Shown here: one piece after another, positions 9,692 through 18,260 of the stretch
Layout of the letters: each line of letters starts with the position of its first letter
Position numbering within the stretch: position 1 is the stretch's first letter
Origin: an uncultured Myxococcales bacterium
GTDB taxonomy: Bacteria; Myxococcota_A; UBA9042
NCBI GenBank assembly: GCA_903842345.1
Contig: CAIMLR010000020.1
Coordinates: forward strand, 62,001-126,000
Direction of reading: 5' to 3'
DNA length: 64,000 nucleotides
Notes under the pieces: model-generated
What the model saw: only the letters and a program-made list of their open reading frames with translations
Told to the model about the DNA's origin: nothing
Databases searched by the model: none
Program-made: the position numbers and the translations under genes

Positions 9692-11101
9692 ATGGACGAC
9701 GCCCGTATTCAAGCCATCGTCGCGGAAGTCGTCCGGCGCATTGCCACGCCGACCGCCGCAGGGCCGATTGTCTCGACGCCGAAGTATGGCGCGGGCCGCT
9801 CGGGTCTGTTTGACGACGTCGATTCCGCCGTTCAGGCCGCCCAGGTCGCCTACCAGCAACTGCACCGGGTGCCCGTCCACGTTCGCCAGCGCGCGATCGA
9901 GAACATGCGGCAGGTCTCGCTCCAAAACCTGGAGGAGATGTCCCGGCGCGCTGTGGAAGAGACCGGCCTGGGCCGCGTCGCGGACAAGATCGAGAAGAAC
10001 CGGCTTGTGGCGCTGAAGACCCCGGGCATGGAAATCCTGCAGCCGGCGGCGTTTTCCGGCGATGCGGGGCTGACGCTGGACGAATTTGGCCCGCTGGGCG
10101 TCATTGGCTCGATCACGCCGACGACAAACGCGACCGAGACGATCCTCAACAACGCGATTTCCATGATCGCGGGCGGCAATACGGTTGTCTTCAACGTCCA
10201 CCCGAGCGCCAAGCGCACGCTGGCGTGGTACGTGCAGCTGCTGAATCAGGCGTGCGTGGCGGCCGGCGCGCCGGACAACCTGATGACGATGGTGACCGAG
10301 CCGTCGATCGAGAGCGCCAATCAGGTCATGAAGCACCCGGGTGTGCGGCTGTTGGCCGTGACGGGCGGCGGGCCGGTGGTCAAGGCCGCGCTGAATTCCG
10401 GCAAGCGCGCCGTGTGCGCGGGTCCGGGCAATCCGCCGGCGGTTGTCGACGAGACGGCGGATCTCAAGACCGCCGCGCGCAACATCATCGACGGCGCGAG
10501 CTTGGACAACAACATCGTCTGCATCGTCGAGAAAGAGATCATCGCCGTGGCGTCGATCGCCGATCGCCTCAAGCAGGAGCTCGTCGCGGCGGGCGCCTAT
10601 GAAGTGAAGGATCGCGAGCTGGCGGCGCTTGAAAAAGTGCTGATTGAAGACGGCCACGTGAACCGCAAGTTCGTCGGCAAGAACGTGAGCGTGATTCTGC
10701 GCGAAATCGGCGTGACGGTCGGCGACGATTGCCGCCTGGCGTTTGCTGAAGTGGACGAGGCGCACCCGTTCGTGCAGCTGGAGATGCTCCTGCCCGTCGT
10801 CGGTTTTTTCCGCGTGCCCAACTGGGAAGAGGCCATCGCCGCCGCCGTCCGCGTCGAGCACGGCTTCTTCCACACCGCCACGATGCACTCGATGGCGATC
10901 GACCGGTTGGACCGCATGGCCAAGGCCGTCAACACCTCGATCTTCATCAAGAACGCGCCGAGTTTCGCCGGCCTCGGCATGCGCGGAGAAGGCTACACCG
11001 CGTGGACCATCGCCGGCACGACCGGCGAAGGCCTGACCAACGCCCGCACCTGGACCAAACAACGCCGGTGCACGCTCCACGGCTTCTTCCGGATCGTGTG
11101 A
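9692..11101 (+). CDS. CoA-acylating aldehyde dehydrogenase (PduP/EutE-like) with probable N-terminal encapsulation peptide
   Basis: ITPTTNATETILNNAISMIAGGNTVVFNVHP; catalytic region SLDNNIVCIVEKEI; N-terminal helix MDDARIQAIVAEVVRRIA followed by a linker. Confidence 0.93.
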   Translation: MDDARIQAIVAEVVRRIATPTAAGPIVSTPKYGAGRSGLFDDVDSAVQAAQVAYQQLHRVPVHVRQRAIENMRQVSLQNLEEMSRRAVEETGLGRVADKIEKNRLVALKTPGMEILQPAAFSGDAGLTLDEFGPLGVIGSITPTTNATETILNNAISMIAGGNTVVFNVHPSAKRTLAWYVQLLNQACVAAGAPDNLMTMVTEPSIESANQVMKHPGVRLLAVTGGGPVVKAALNSGKRAVCAGPGNPPAVVDETADLKTAARNIIDGASLDNNIVCIVEKEIIAVASIADRLKQELVAAGAYEVKDRELAALEKVLIEDGHVNRKFVGKNVSVILREIGVTVGDDCRLAFAEVDEAHPFVQLEMLLPVVGFFRVPNWEEAIAAAVRVEHGFFHTATMHSMAIDRLDRMAKAVNTSIFIKNAPSFAGLGMRGEGYTAWTIAGTTGEGLTNARTWTKQRRCTLHGFFRIV

Positions 11102-11103
11102 AC

Positions 11104-11703
11104 ATGCCTGTTCTCGCGGGATTGGACCTGCTTCATGTGCCCGCGGGTCTGGCCGCGTTGGATGCCGCCTGCAAGGAAGCGCCGGTCCGCGTGCTGTTTG
11201 CGGGCGACATCGATCCGGGGCGTTTTCTGCTGATTTTTGCCGGCGATCTGGCGTCGGTTGAAGCGGCCCTGCACAAAGCCATTGGCGTCTCCGCTGACGC
11301 GCTCCTCGAGTCCCTGCTGCTGCCCCAAGCGCACGCGCACCTGCACGCCGCGCTGCGCGGGACGCTCGCTGATGCGGGCGCGATCCTGCGGGCGGAACAC
11401 GCGCTGGGTACGCTCCATGCCCACACGCCGCTGACGTTGCTGGCGGCCATTGACCGCGCGCTGAAGGTCGCCGATGTGTCGCTGCTGCGGCTGCGCATGG
11501 CATCCGAACTGGCCGGGCAGGGCCACGCGGTGCTGGCGGGCGAGCAATCCGATGTTGAAGCGGCGATTGAAGCCGCGCAAACGGGCCTGCCGTCGGGCGT
11601 CGTGCTGCAAACGCGGCTGATTGCCCGGCCCGCGCCTGAAGTCGTCGCCGCGGCGATGCAAAGACCCGCAGGGGCACGCAGTTTGCGTCCCCTCGATGCT
11701 TGA
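11104..11703 (+). CDS. BMC shell protein, tandem-domain BMC-T type (diverged)
   Basis: Two BMC-like repeats ([50 protein letters not shown] ... [47 protein letters not shown]); position after the AldDH; pattern-similar to H. ochraceum BMC-T1. Confidence 0.82.
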   Translation: MPVLAGLDLLHVPAGLAALDAACKEAPVRVLFAGDIDPGRFLLIFAGDLASVEAALHKAIGVSADALLESLLLPQAHAHLHAALRGTLADAGAILRAEHALGTLHAHTPLTLLAAIDRALKVADVSLLRLRMASELAGQGHAVLAGEQSDVEAAIEAAQTGLPSGVVLQTRLIARPAPEVVAAAMQRPAGARSLRPLDA

Positions 11704-11727
11704 TTCCCTTTCACTACGAGAATTGCC

Positions 11728-12891
11728 ATGGCCAAGATTGCCCCCATCCGCCAAGCCATCGCCGACATTGCCGCCGGTCGCATGGTTATTTTGGTCGACG
11801 ATGAAGACCGCGAAAACGAAGGCGATCTCGTCATCGCCGCGGAAAAAGTCACGCCTGAAGCCATCGCGTTCATGGCGGAGCACGGTCGCGGGCTGATTTG
11901 CCTCGCGATGGACTCCAAGCTCTGCTCGCGGCTGGAACTGACGCCGATGGCGCCGCAGAACGAAGCGCAGCTGAGCACCGCGTTCACCGTGTCGATTGAT
12001 GCGGTCGATTGTCACGGCCCCGCGGTGTCCCCGCGCAACCGGGCGCATACGATCCTCAAGGCGATTTCGGCGTCGGCGCGGCCGCAGGATTTCTCGGTTC
12101 CCGGGCACATTTTTCCGCTGGCGGCGCGCGACGGCGGTGTGCTGGTGCGGACGGGCCAGACGGAAGGCAGCGTCGATCTCGCGCGGCTCGCTGGCCTGAC
12201 GCCCGCGGGCGTGATTTGCGAAGTGATGGAGCCAGACGGCTCGATGTCCCGCCTGCCCAGCCTCCTGGAATTGGGCGAGAAGTACGGCATCCTCGTGGTG
12301 ACGGTCGCGGACCTGATTCAGCACCGGCTCAAGTCAGAGCCGCTTGTCGTGCGCGACGCCCAGAGCACGCTCGCGACGGACTACGGTCAGTTCGACATCG
12401 CGATCTACCGCTCGCTGATCGACGGCACGACGCACGCCGCGCTGACGTACGGCAAAATTGACCCGGAGAAGCCGACGCTGATGCGCGTGCACCGCGCCAA
12501 CCTGCTGAGCGACGCTTTTGGCTTTGCGCTGTCGTCGGGGCGCAAGCACCTCGCCGCGGCGATGGCGGCGATTGCCAAGGAAGGCTCCGGCGTCATCATC
12601 TACCTGGACGTGGATCGCGACGCGGCGGAGCTGTCCGCGGCGCTGCAGCAATACGTTTCGCGCGGCGAAGGCCAGCCGTGGCCGCCGCCCGATTCTGGCA
12701 ACCAGACGTCGAAATTCCGCGAATTTGGCTTGGGCGCGCAGATCCTCGTGGATCTGGGCGTGCGGCAACTCCGGGTGATGACCAATCATCCTCGGCGGTT
12801 GCGCGGCGTTGCCGGTTACGGTCTGGAAGTCGTCGAGTGGCTGCCGATCCCCGAGGACGACGCGCCGGTGTCAGAACGGGGCATCGCGTGA
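11728..12891 (+). CDS. RibBA-like (RibBX-type) protein: DHBP synthase-like domain fused to a degenerate GTP cyclohydrolase II domain
   Basis: RibB motifs [36 protein letters not shown] present; GCHII Cys ligands absent ([19 protein letters not shown]) and QEGRGIGL replaced by RDAAELSA. Confidence 0.85.
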   Translation: MAKIAPIRQAIADIAAGRMVILVDDEDRENEGDLVIAAEKVTPEAIAFMAEHGRGLICLAMDSKLCSRLELTPMAPQNEAQLSTAFTVSIDAVDCHGPAVSPRNRAHTILKAISASARPQDFSVPGHIFPLAARDGGVLVRTGQTEGSVDLARLAGLTPAGVICEVMEPDGSMSRLPSLLELGEKYGILVVTVADLIQHRLKSEPLVVRDAQSTLATDYGQFDIAIYRSLIDGTTHAALTYGKIDPEKPTLMRVHRANLLSDAFGFALSSGRKHLAAAMAAIAKEGSGVIIYLDVDRDAAELSAALQQYVSRGEGQPWPPPDSGNQTSKFREFGLGAQILVDLGVRQLRVMTNHPRRLRGVAGYGLEVVEWLPIPEDDAPVSERGIA

Positions 12892-13097
12892 ATCGCTGGC
12901 TCGCGTGTGCGGCCGGTCTGACCCTCGCGGCGTGCGCGAGCCCGTGCGACTCGCTCGCTGACCGCGTGTGTGCGCAAAGGCCCGCGCCGGATCCCGTGTG
13001 CGTGCGCCTGCGCGCGGTGGCACAAGCGCCCTCGGCGGCGGACCGACAGGCGTGCGAGAGCGGCAATGCCGTCGCCGATGACTTGCAGAAGCACTGA
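12888..13097 (+). CDS. Small Cys-containing lipoprotein, translationally coupled to the RibBA-like gene
   Basis: GTG start overlapping upstream stop (GTGA); [16 protein letters not shown] lipobox. Confidence 0.5.
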   Translation: MNRWLACAAGLTLAACASPCDSLADRVCAQRPAPDPVCVRLRAVAQAPSAADRQACESGNAVADDLQKH

Positions 13098-13178
13098 CCG
13101 CGCTTCAAGCCGCAACAGCGCTTGACTTTACTGCCTTTGCTGCCCACGATTAGCCCAGACAAACGGGTTGTGCGCGGC

Positions 13179-14255
13179 ATGCAGCGTGTTTCGAAAGCAC
13201 CGCAATTGGTTCTGACGTGGCGGCGACGCCTCGGCGTGGTGGCGATGCTGCTTCTCGTGGCGTTGTCAGCGCCCGCGTGGGCGATCGACAGCGCGCGGAC
13301 GGCGGTGACGTTGGTTCAACAGGCCGCGAAGTCGTACGAGTCCGGTGATTTTGTCAAAGCCGCGGATCTCTATCAAAAAGCGTTTCGCCTCGATCCGTCC
13401 CCGGCGTATCTCTGGGCGTTGGCCCGCTCGGAGCACCTCGCCGGGCTGAACGAGGGCGCGATTGAGCACTACCACCAATTCATCGCCAATCCGGGGGCGG
13501 AGACCGCGCGTGTGCCGAAGGCGCAGGCGTATCTTGCCGATGTGGAACAGGAAGTGAACAAGACGCGGCTGCGTGAAGCCGATGCCGCGAGCCGTTCAGG
13601 CAACCCGGCGTTGGCGGCGGAGCTGTACCTGCAAGCCTACAAGACGGCGCCGACGCGGTTGGATTGGCTGTTCAAGGCGGCCGTCGCCGAGCAGATGGCG
13701 GAGGCGTGGGAGCCGGCGCTGCAGCATCTGGACAGCTACCTGGCGCTCGCGCCGCCCAACGCCGATGAGCGCATGCAGGCGCAGACGCGCGAGCTTTGGC
13801 TGCGGCAGAAGCTCGGGCTCAAGCCGTTGGTGCGGGCGGAGCAGGCGGCGCCGGGCGTGCTGCAGCCCGCGGCGGTCGCGAATCCGGCGATGCCGGTGCT
13901 GGCCAAGACTGCGGAACTCCATCCGCCGCCGGCTTGGCCGGGTTGGACGACGCTCGGCATCGGCGCGGTGGCGCTCGCAGGCGGCGTTGTGCTGCTGATC
14001 GGCGCAGAAGCGGACGCGGCGCAGTTGACGCGCGAGCAAAACCACGACGCCGGACAGCTGATTACCGGCCTCAGTCGGGAAACCGCGCTCAACCGGGCCA
14101 GCGCAATCAACACGCGCGCGGCGGTGGGATGGACGGCGACGGGCGTTGGCCTCGCGGCCTCGGGCTTTGGCGTCTGGTGGCTGACGCAGCATCCCGCGCA
14201 GGCCGCGGTCGTCCTGCCAACTCCCAATGGCGCGCTGCTCGCGGTGAGGTTCTAG
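13179..14255 (+). CDS. TPR-containing secreted/membrane protein
   Basis: Signal/TM then YESGDFVKAADLYQKAFRLDPSPAYLWALARSEHLAG TPR-like repeats; C-terminal TM. Confidence 0.65.
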   Translation: MQRVSKAPQLVLTWRRRLGVVAMLLLVALSAPAWAIDSARTAVTLVQQAAKSYESGDFVKAADLYQKAFRLDPSPAYLWALARSEHLAGLNEGAIEHYHQFIANPGAETARVPKAQAYLADVEQEVNKTRLREADAASRSGNPALAAELYLQAYKTAPTRLDWLFKAAVAEQMAEAWEPALQHLDSYLALAPPNADERMQAQTRELWLRQKLGLKPLVRAEQAAPGVLQPAAVANPAMPVLAKTAELHPPPAWPGWTTLGIGAVALAGGVVLLIGAEADAAQLTREQNHDAGQLITGLSRETALNRASAINTRAAVGWTATGVGLAASGFGVWWLTQHPAQAAVVLPTPNGALLAVRF

Positions 14256-14258
14256 TCG

Positions 14259-17200
14259 ATGATGCGTCGCGCCGTGGGTAATTGGCTTTTGGTCGTCCTG
14301 CTCGGTGCGGGCTGCGCACAGGTCAAGCCAGCCGAGGACTTTGCCTTCCAGACGGAAGCCGAGCGCCTGGATGCGGCGGCGCAGTTGGATGACGCGGATG
14401 CTGGCGATGGCGTCGATGCGGTGAGCACGGACGCGGCGGACACGGCAGATTCCGCTGACACGACAGACGCTGGCGACGTCGACGACGCCGTTGATGTCCC
14501 CGATGCAGCGGACACGGCGGATACCGCGGACACGCCGGACACCGCGGATTCCGCTGACGCGGCTGATGTCGGCGACGCGGTCGATGTCCCGGACGCGGCG
14601 GACGTGGCCGACGTGGCCGACGCGCCGGATGCCGCCGACCCGTGCGCGGGCAAGAACTGCGACGACGGCAGCCCGTGCACGGCGGACACCTGCAAGTTGG
14701 GCGTGTGCGACCACGCGGCAGCCAGCGGCGGGGCATGTGACACGGACAAGTGCAACGTCGACGGCGTGTGCGTCGCCGGTACCTGCACCGCGACAAAGAA
14801 AGTGAGCTGCGACGACGGACTGGGCTGCACGCTCGATTCTTGCGACGCCGGCAGCGGCTGCGGCCACTTTGCCTTGAACAACAGCGCAGCGTGCGCCGAC
14901 GACCCCTGCATGACCGGCCAGACCTGCGTTGGCGGCGCTTGCCAGGGCGGCGCGGCCACGAACTGCGACGACGGCGATGTCTGCACCGACGACACGTGCG
15001 CGGCTCCCACCGGCTGCGCGCACGTGGCCAACACCGCGCCGTGCGACGACGGCGATGCGTGCACGGCCCCGGACTTCTGCAGCGGCGGCCAGTGCGCGGG
15101 CGCGTCCAAGTTCACGGACGCGACGGTCGGCGGCGGGGGCAACGATGCGGTCGCTCAGTTGTTGGGCGTCGGCGGCGGTTTTGTCTGGGCCGGCACGACG
15201 GACTCGCAGGGCGCGGGTCAGCAGGATTTCTGGCTTGTCCACACCGATTTGGCCGGCAAGGCGATCTGGGAGACGACCTACGGCGGGGCGCAGGCCGACC
15301 AGGCCAGCGACGCGCGCGCGCTCAGCGACGGCTACCTCGTGCTGGGCAGCACGCTCTCCAAGGGCAACGGCGCGCTGGACGCTTGGCTCATCCGCACGGA
15401 TTTGAACGGCGTCGTGCTCTGGGACCAGACTTACGGCAGCAACCTGGACGACACGGGCTTGGGGCTGACGACCGACGCCAGCGGGATCGCCTTCGTCGGG
15501 ACAACGACAACCGCTGCGGGCTTTACCGACGCCGCGCTCAGGCACGTCAGCCTCGCTGGCGACGCGACGTGGAGCGTCACGCTCGGCGGCACCGGCGAGG
15601 ACAGCCTCAGCGGCATTGGCGCGCTCAGCGACGGCTACATCCTCGCTGGCCACACCTCGTCCAGCGGCGCGGGCGGCAATGATGTTTGGCTCGTGCGCAC
15701 CGATTTGAACGGCGCCGTCGTCTGGCAAAAGACCTATGGAACCGCGGGCGACGACGGCGCAAACGCGGTGATCGCGCTCCCGAACGGCTACCTCGCCGCG
15801 GGCACGACCAACGGCAAGGGCTTTGGCGGCAGCGACGCCTGGCTCGTGCGCACCGACTTGAACGGCGTCAAGCTCTGGGACAAGACCTATGGCGGCAAGC
15901 TCTACGACGACGCGCGCCGGATCATCGCCACGCCCAACGGCTTCGCCTTTTCCGGAACGACCGCGTCGACGGGCGCGGGCGGCAATGAAATGTGGCTCGT
16001 GCGCATCGACGGTTTTGGCAACAAGGTCTACGGATTTCCCTACGGCGGCACCGGCGATGACGGCAACGCCAACCTCGTCGCCTTGACGGACGGCTTTGCC
16101 CTCGGCGGCTACGCCGGGTCCAAGGGCGCGGGCGGCACCGACGCGTGGTTGCGCCGCGTCGATCTGTTTGGCAACGCCACGTGTGCGCTCTCGGGCGCGT
16201 GCACCGGCAAGCTGACGAGCGACTGCAGCGACGGCAACGCCTGCACCACGGACCTCTGCGACGCGGCCCACAGCGGCTGTTGGCACGGCGGCGCGGACGG
16301 CATGTTGTGCGACGACGGCCTCCAATGCACCGCGACCGACGTCTGCACCAGCAAGGTGTGCAGCGGCGTTGTGTTGAACTGCGACGACGCCAACGCGTGC
16401 ACCGCCGACAGCTGCGATCCTGAGTTTGGCTGCGTCAACGAATCGCTCAACACCGGCCCGTGCGGCGGCGACGCGTGCGCGAGCGCGGGCGTCTGCGCCA
16501 ACGGCACGTGCGTGGGCGCGCTGCCGATCAACTGCGACGACGGCAAGGCGTGCACGGACGACAGCTGCGCGCCGGCGACGGGATGCAAGAACATCAACAA
16601 CGACGCGAATGCGTGCAGTGACGGCAATGCGTGCACGGTGGCGGACCACTGCGCCGCGGGACAGTGCGTCGGCGGGACGAGCGCCTGCGACGACGGCAAC
16701 GTGTGTACGGACGACAGCTGCAATCCGACGACCGGCTGCGTGAACGCGAACAACAACGGCGCGTGCGACGACGGGAATTCGTGCACGACGGAAGCGTGCG
16801 CGGGCGGCAAGTGCGGCGCGACGGCGTTGGCCGACGGCGTGACGTGTGCGACTGGCGGCTGTGCCGTGGGCGAGACCTGCAGCGCGGGCGTGTGTGGTGG
16901 CGGCGGGGCGAAGTTGTTCACCGCGACGTTTGGCACCAGCACCTACAATTCGTTCGGGGGGATTGCCAGCGATGCCGACGGATTCCTGCTCGGTGGCTCG
17001 AAACAGAATGCCAGCGCAGTCGGCGACTCGTGGCTGGTACGCACGGACCGGACCGGCAAGCTGATCTGGGAGAACACGTACCCGGTTGCCTTCGGGTTGG
17101 ATGACGACATCGCCGGCGTCGGGGTGACCGCGACGGGCTACGCATTCGGTGGCGACTGCGCGTCCTCCTCCACCGAGCGTGACTTGCGCATCGTCACGAC

Positions 17201-18146
17201 CGACTCCGCCGGCAAGGTCGTCTTTGACACGCACTACGCCGTGGCGGACACGCAGAACGGCGCCTCGTTCGTCCCCACTGCCGACGGCGGGTATGCACTC
17301 GCTGGCGAAACCTACGCGTCCGTCTCGAAGGAGCACATCTACCTGCTGCGCACCGACAGCGCCGGGGTTCAGCTATGGGCGAACTCGTACGGCACCGCGG
17401 CTTCGCAAAGCGCCTATGCAGCCGTACAGAAAGCTGACGGAGGTTTCGCTCTGGCTGGTCAGACTTTTGACGGCAATCAGTCGGACGTGATGCTGCTCCT
17501 GACCGACAAGGATGGCGTCCAGCAGACGCTCAAGAAGTTCAGTGCAGTCGGAGCTGAAGAGGCGTACGCGATTGCCAATGTGCCCGGCGGCGGGTTCATC
17601 ATTGCTGGCCGTGCTTTTGGAACTTCAGAGCAGATGTTCCTGCAACGCGTGGACAGTGCTGGCACGCAGGTGTGGCTGAGGCAGTTGCCGGCCAGCTTGA
17701 GCCAGAGTTACGCCAGTTCTGTTCTCGCGTTGAGCGACGGCTACGTCGTCGTCGGCGGTGCTGGTGAGGCCAAATCCGTCAATAATGTTGCGCGGTTGGT
17801 GCGTGCCGACCTCCTGGGCACCAAGCTGTGGGAACGGAGCTACGGCGGACCTGAATTCGATACCTTCACGCGAATCGTCCCATTGCCCGATGGCTTTGCG
17901 ATCGCTGGCACCACGAATTCTGTTGTCCCCTCCAGCAATCGGGCTTGGCTCCTCCGCACCGACGCCTTTGGCAACACGGACTGCGGCGCTTCCGGCGGCT
18001 GCGCGAGCCAGACCCTCACCAGCTGCGACGACACCAACCCGTGCACCGCCGATATCTGCGACGCGGCCGGCTGCAAGCATCCGAATCTGGCCGATGGCAG
18101 CCCGTGCGGCACCAACCAGACGTGCGTCCTCGGCACGTGCTTCTGA
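14259..18146 (+). CDS. Very large lipoprotein: Asp/Ala tether, Cys-rich CDDG repeats and two blocks of seven propeller-like repeats
   Basis: Lipobox LGAGC; repeats of GxxxDD....L.DGY..AG.T.S.GAGG.D.WLVRTDLNG...W.KTYGG; C-DDGN-CT repeats between and after the blocks. Confidence 0.8.
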   Translation: MMRRAVGNWLLVVLLGAGCAQVKPAEDFAFQTEAERLDAAAQLDDADAGDGVDAVSTDAADTADSADTTDAGDVDDAVDVPDAADTADTADTPDTADSADAADVGDAVDVPDAADVADVADAPDAADPCAGKNCDDGSPCTADTCKLGVCDHAAASGGACDTDKCNVDGVCVAGTCTATKKVSCDDGLGCTLDSCDAGSGCGHFALNNSAACADDPCMTGQTCVGGACQGGAATNCDDGDVCTDDTCAAPTGCAHVANTAPCDDGDACTAPDFCSGGQCAGASKFTDATVGGGGNDAVAQLLGVGGGFVWAGTTDSQGAGQQDFWLVHTDLAGKAIWETTYGGAQADQASDARALSDGYLVLGSTLSKGNGALDAWLIRTDLNGVVLWDQTYGSNLDDTGLGLTTDASGIAFVGTTTTAAGFTDAALRHVSLAGDATWSVTLGGTGEDSLSGIGALSDGYILAGHTSSSGAGGNDVWLVRTDLNGAVVWQKTYGTAGDDGANAVIALPNGYLAAGTTNGKGFGGSDAWLVRTDLNGVKLWDKTYGGKLYDDARRIIATPNGFAFSGTTASTGAGGNEMWLVRIDGFGNKVYGFPYGGTGDDGNANLVALTDGFALGGYAGSKGAGGTDAWLRRVDLFGNATCALSGACTGKLTSDCSDGNACTTDLCDAAHSGCWHGGADGMLCDDGLQCTATDVCTSKVCSGVVLNCDDANACTADSCDPEFGCVNESLNTGPCGGDACASAGVCANGTCVGALPINCDDGKACTDDSCAPATGCKNINNDANACSDGNACTVADHCAAGQCVGGTSACDDGNVCTDDSCNPTTGCVNANNNGACDDGNSCTTEACAGGKCGATALADGVTCATGGCAVGETCSAGVCGGGGAKLFTATFGTSTYNSFGGIASDADGFLLGGSKQNASAVGDSWLVRTDRTGKLIWENTYPVAFGLDDDIAGVGVTATGYAFGGDCASSSTERDLRIVTTDSAGKVVFDTHYAVADTQNGASFVPTADGGYALAGETYASVSKEHIYLLRTDSAGVQLWANSYGTAASQSAYAAVQKADGGFALAGQTFDGNQSDVMLLLTDKDGVQQTLKKFSAVGAEEAYAIANVPGGGFIIAGRAFGTSEQMFLQRVDSAGTQVWLRQLPASLSQSYASSVLALSDGYVVVGGAGEAKSVNNVARLVRADLLGTKLWERSYGGPEFDTFTRIVPLPDGFAIAGTTNSVVPSSNRAWLLRTDAFGNTDCGASGGCASQTLTSCDDTNPCTADICDAAGCKHPNLADGSPCGTNQTCVLGTCF
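14388..14640 (+). repeat. Low-complexity GAC/GCG-rich tandem repeat encoding Asp/Ala/Thr/Val tether
   Basis: Repeated GACACGGCGGAT/GACGCGGCGGAC-type units encoding DAADTADTADTPDTADSADAADVGDAVDVPDAADVADVADAPDAAD. Confidence 0.8.
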
Positions 18147-18260
18147 ATGCGGCGCCACCCCACAAATCACACCTTTCCGCGGCTCGCCCCTTGACACACC
18201 CGCACCACATCGGAAGGATCTAGCGCCTTCGCCGCTAGCGCAAAAGGCACGGAGCTCCCT

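Noticed and set aside
14388-14640. Possible CRISPR-like or satellite repeat
   Set aside because: In-frame coding low-complexity tract, no spacer/repeat structure
13596-17336. 1246-aa minus-strand ORF
   Set aside because: Antisense to TPR and Cys-rich lipoprotein genes; Arg/Ala/Val-rich composition expected from the reverse frame of GC-rich repetitive DNA; no domain motifs
18191-18238. TTGACA-N17-AAGGAT promoter plus CTAGCG/CGCTAG inverted repeat before the kinase
   Set aside because: -10 matches only half of consensus and the 6-bp inverted repeat is short; left out of features
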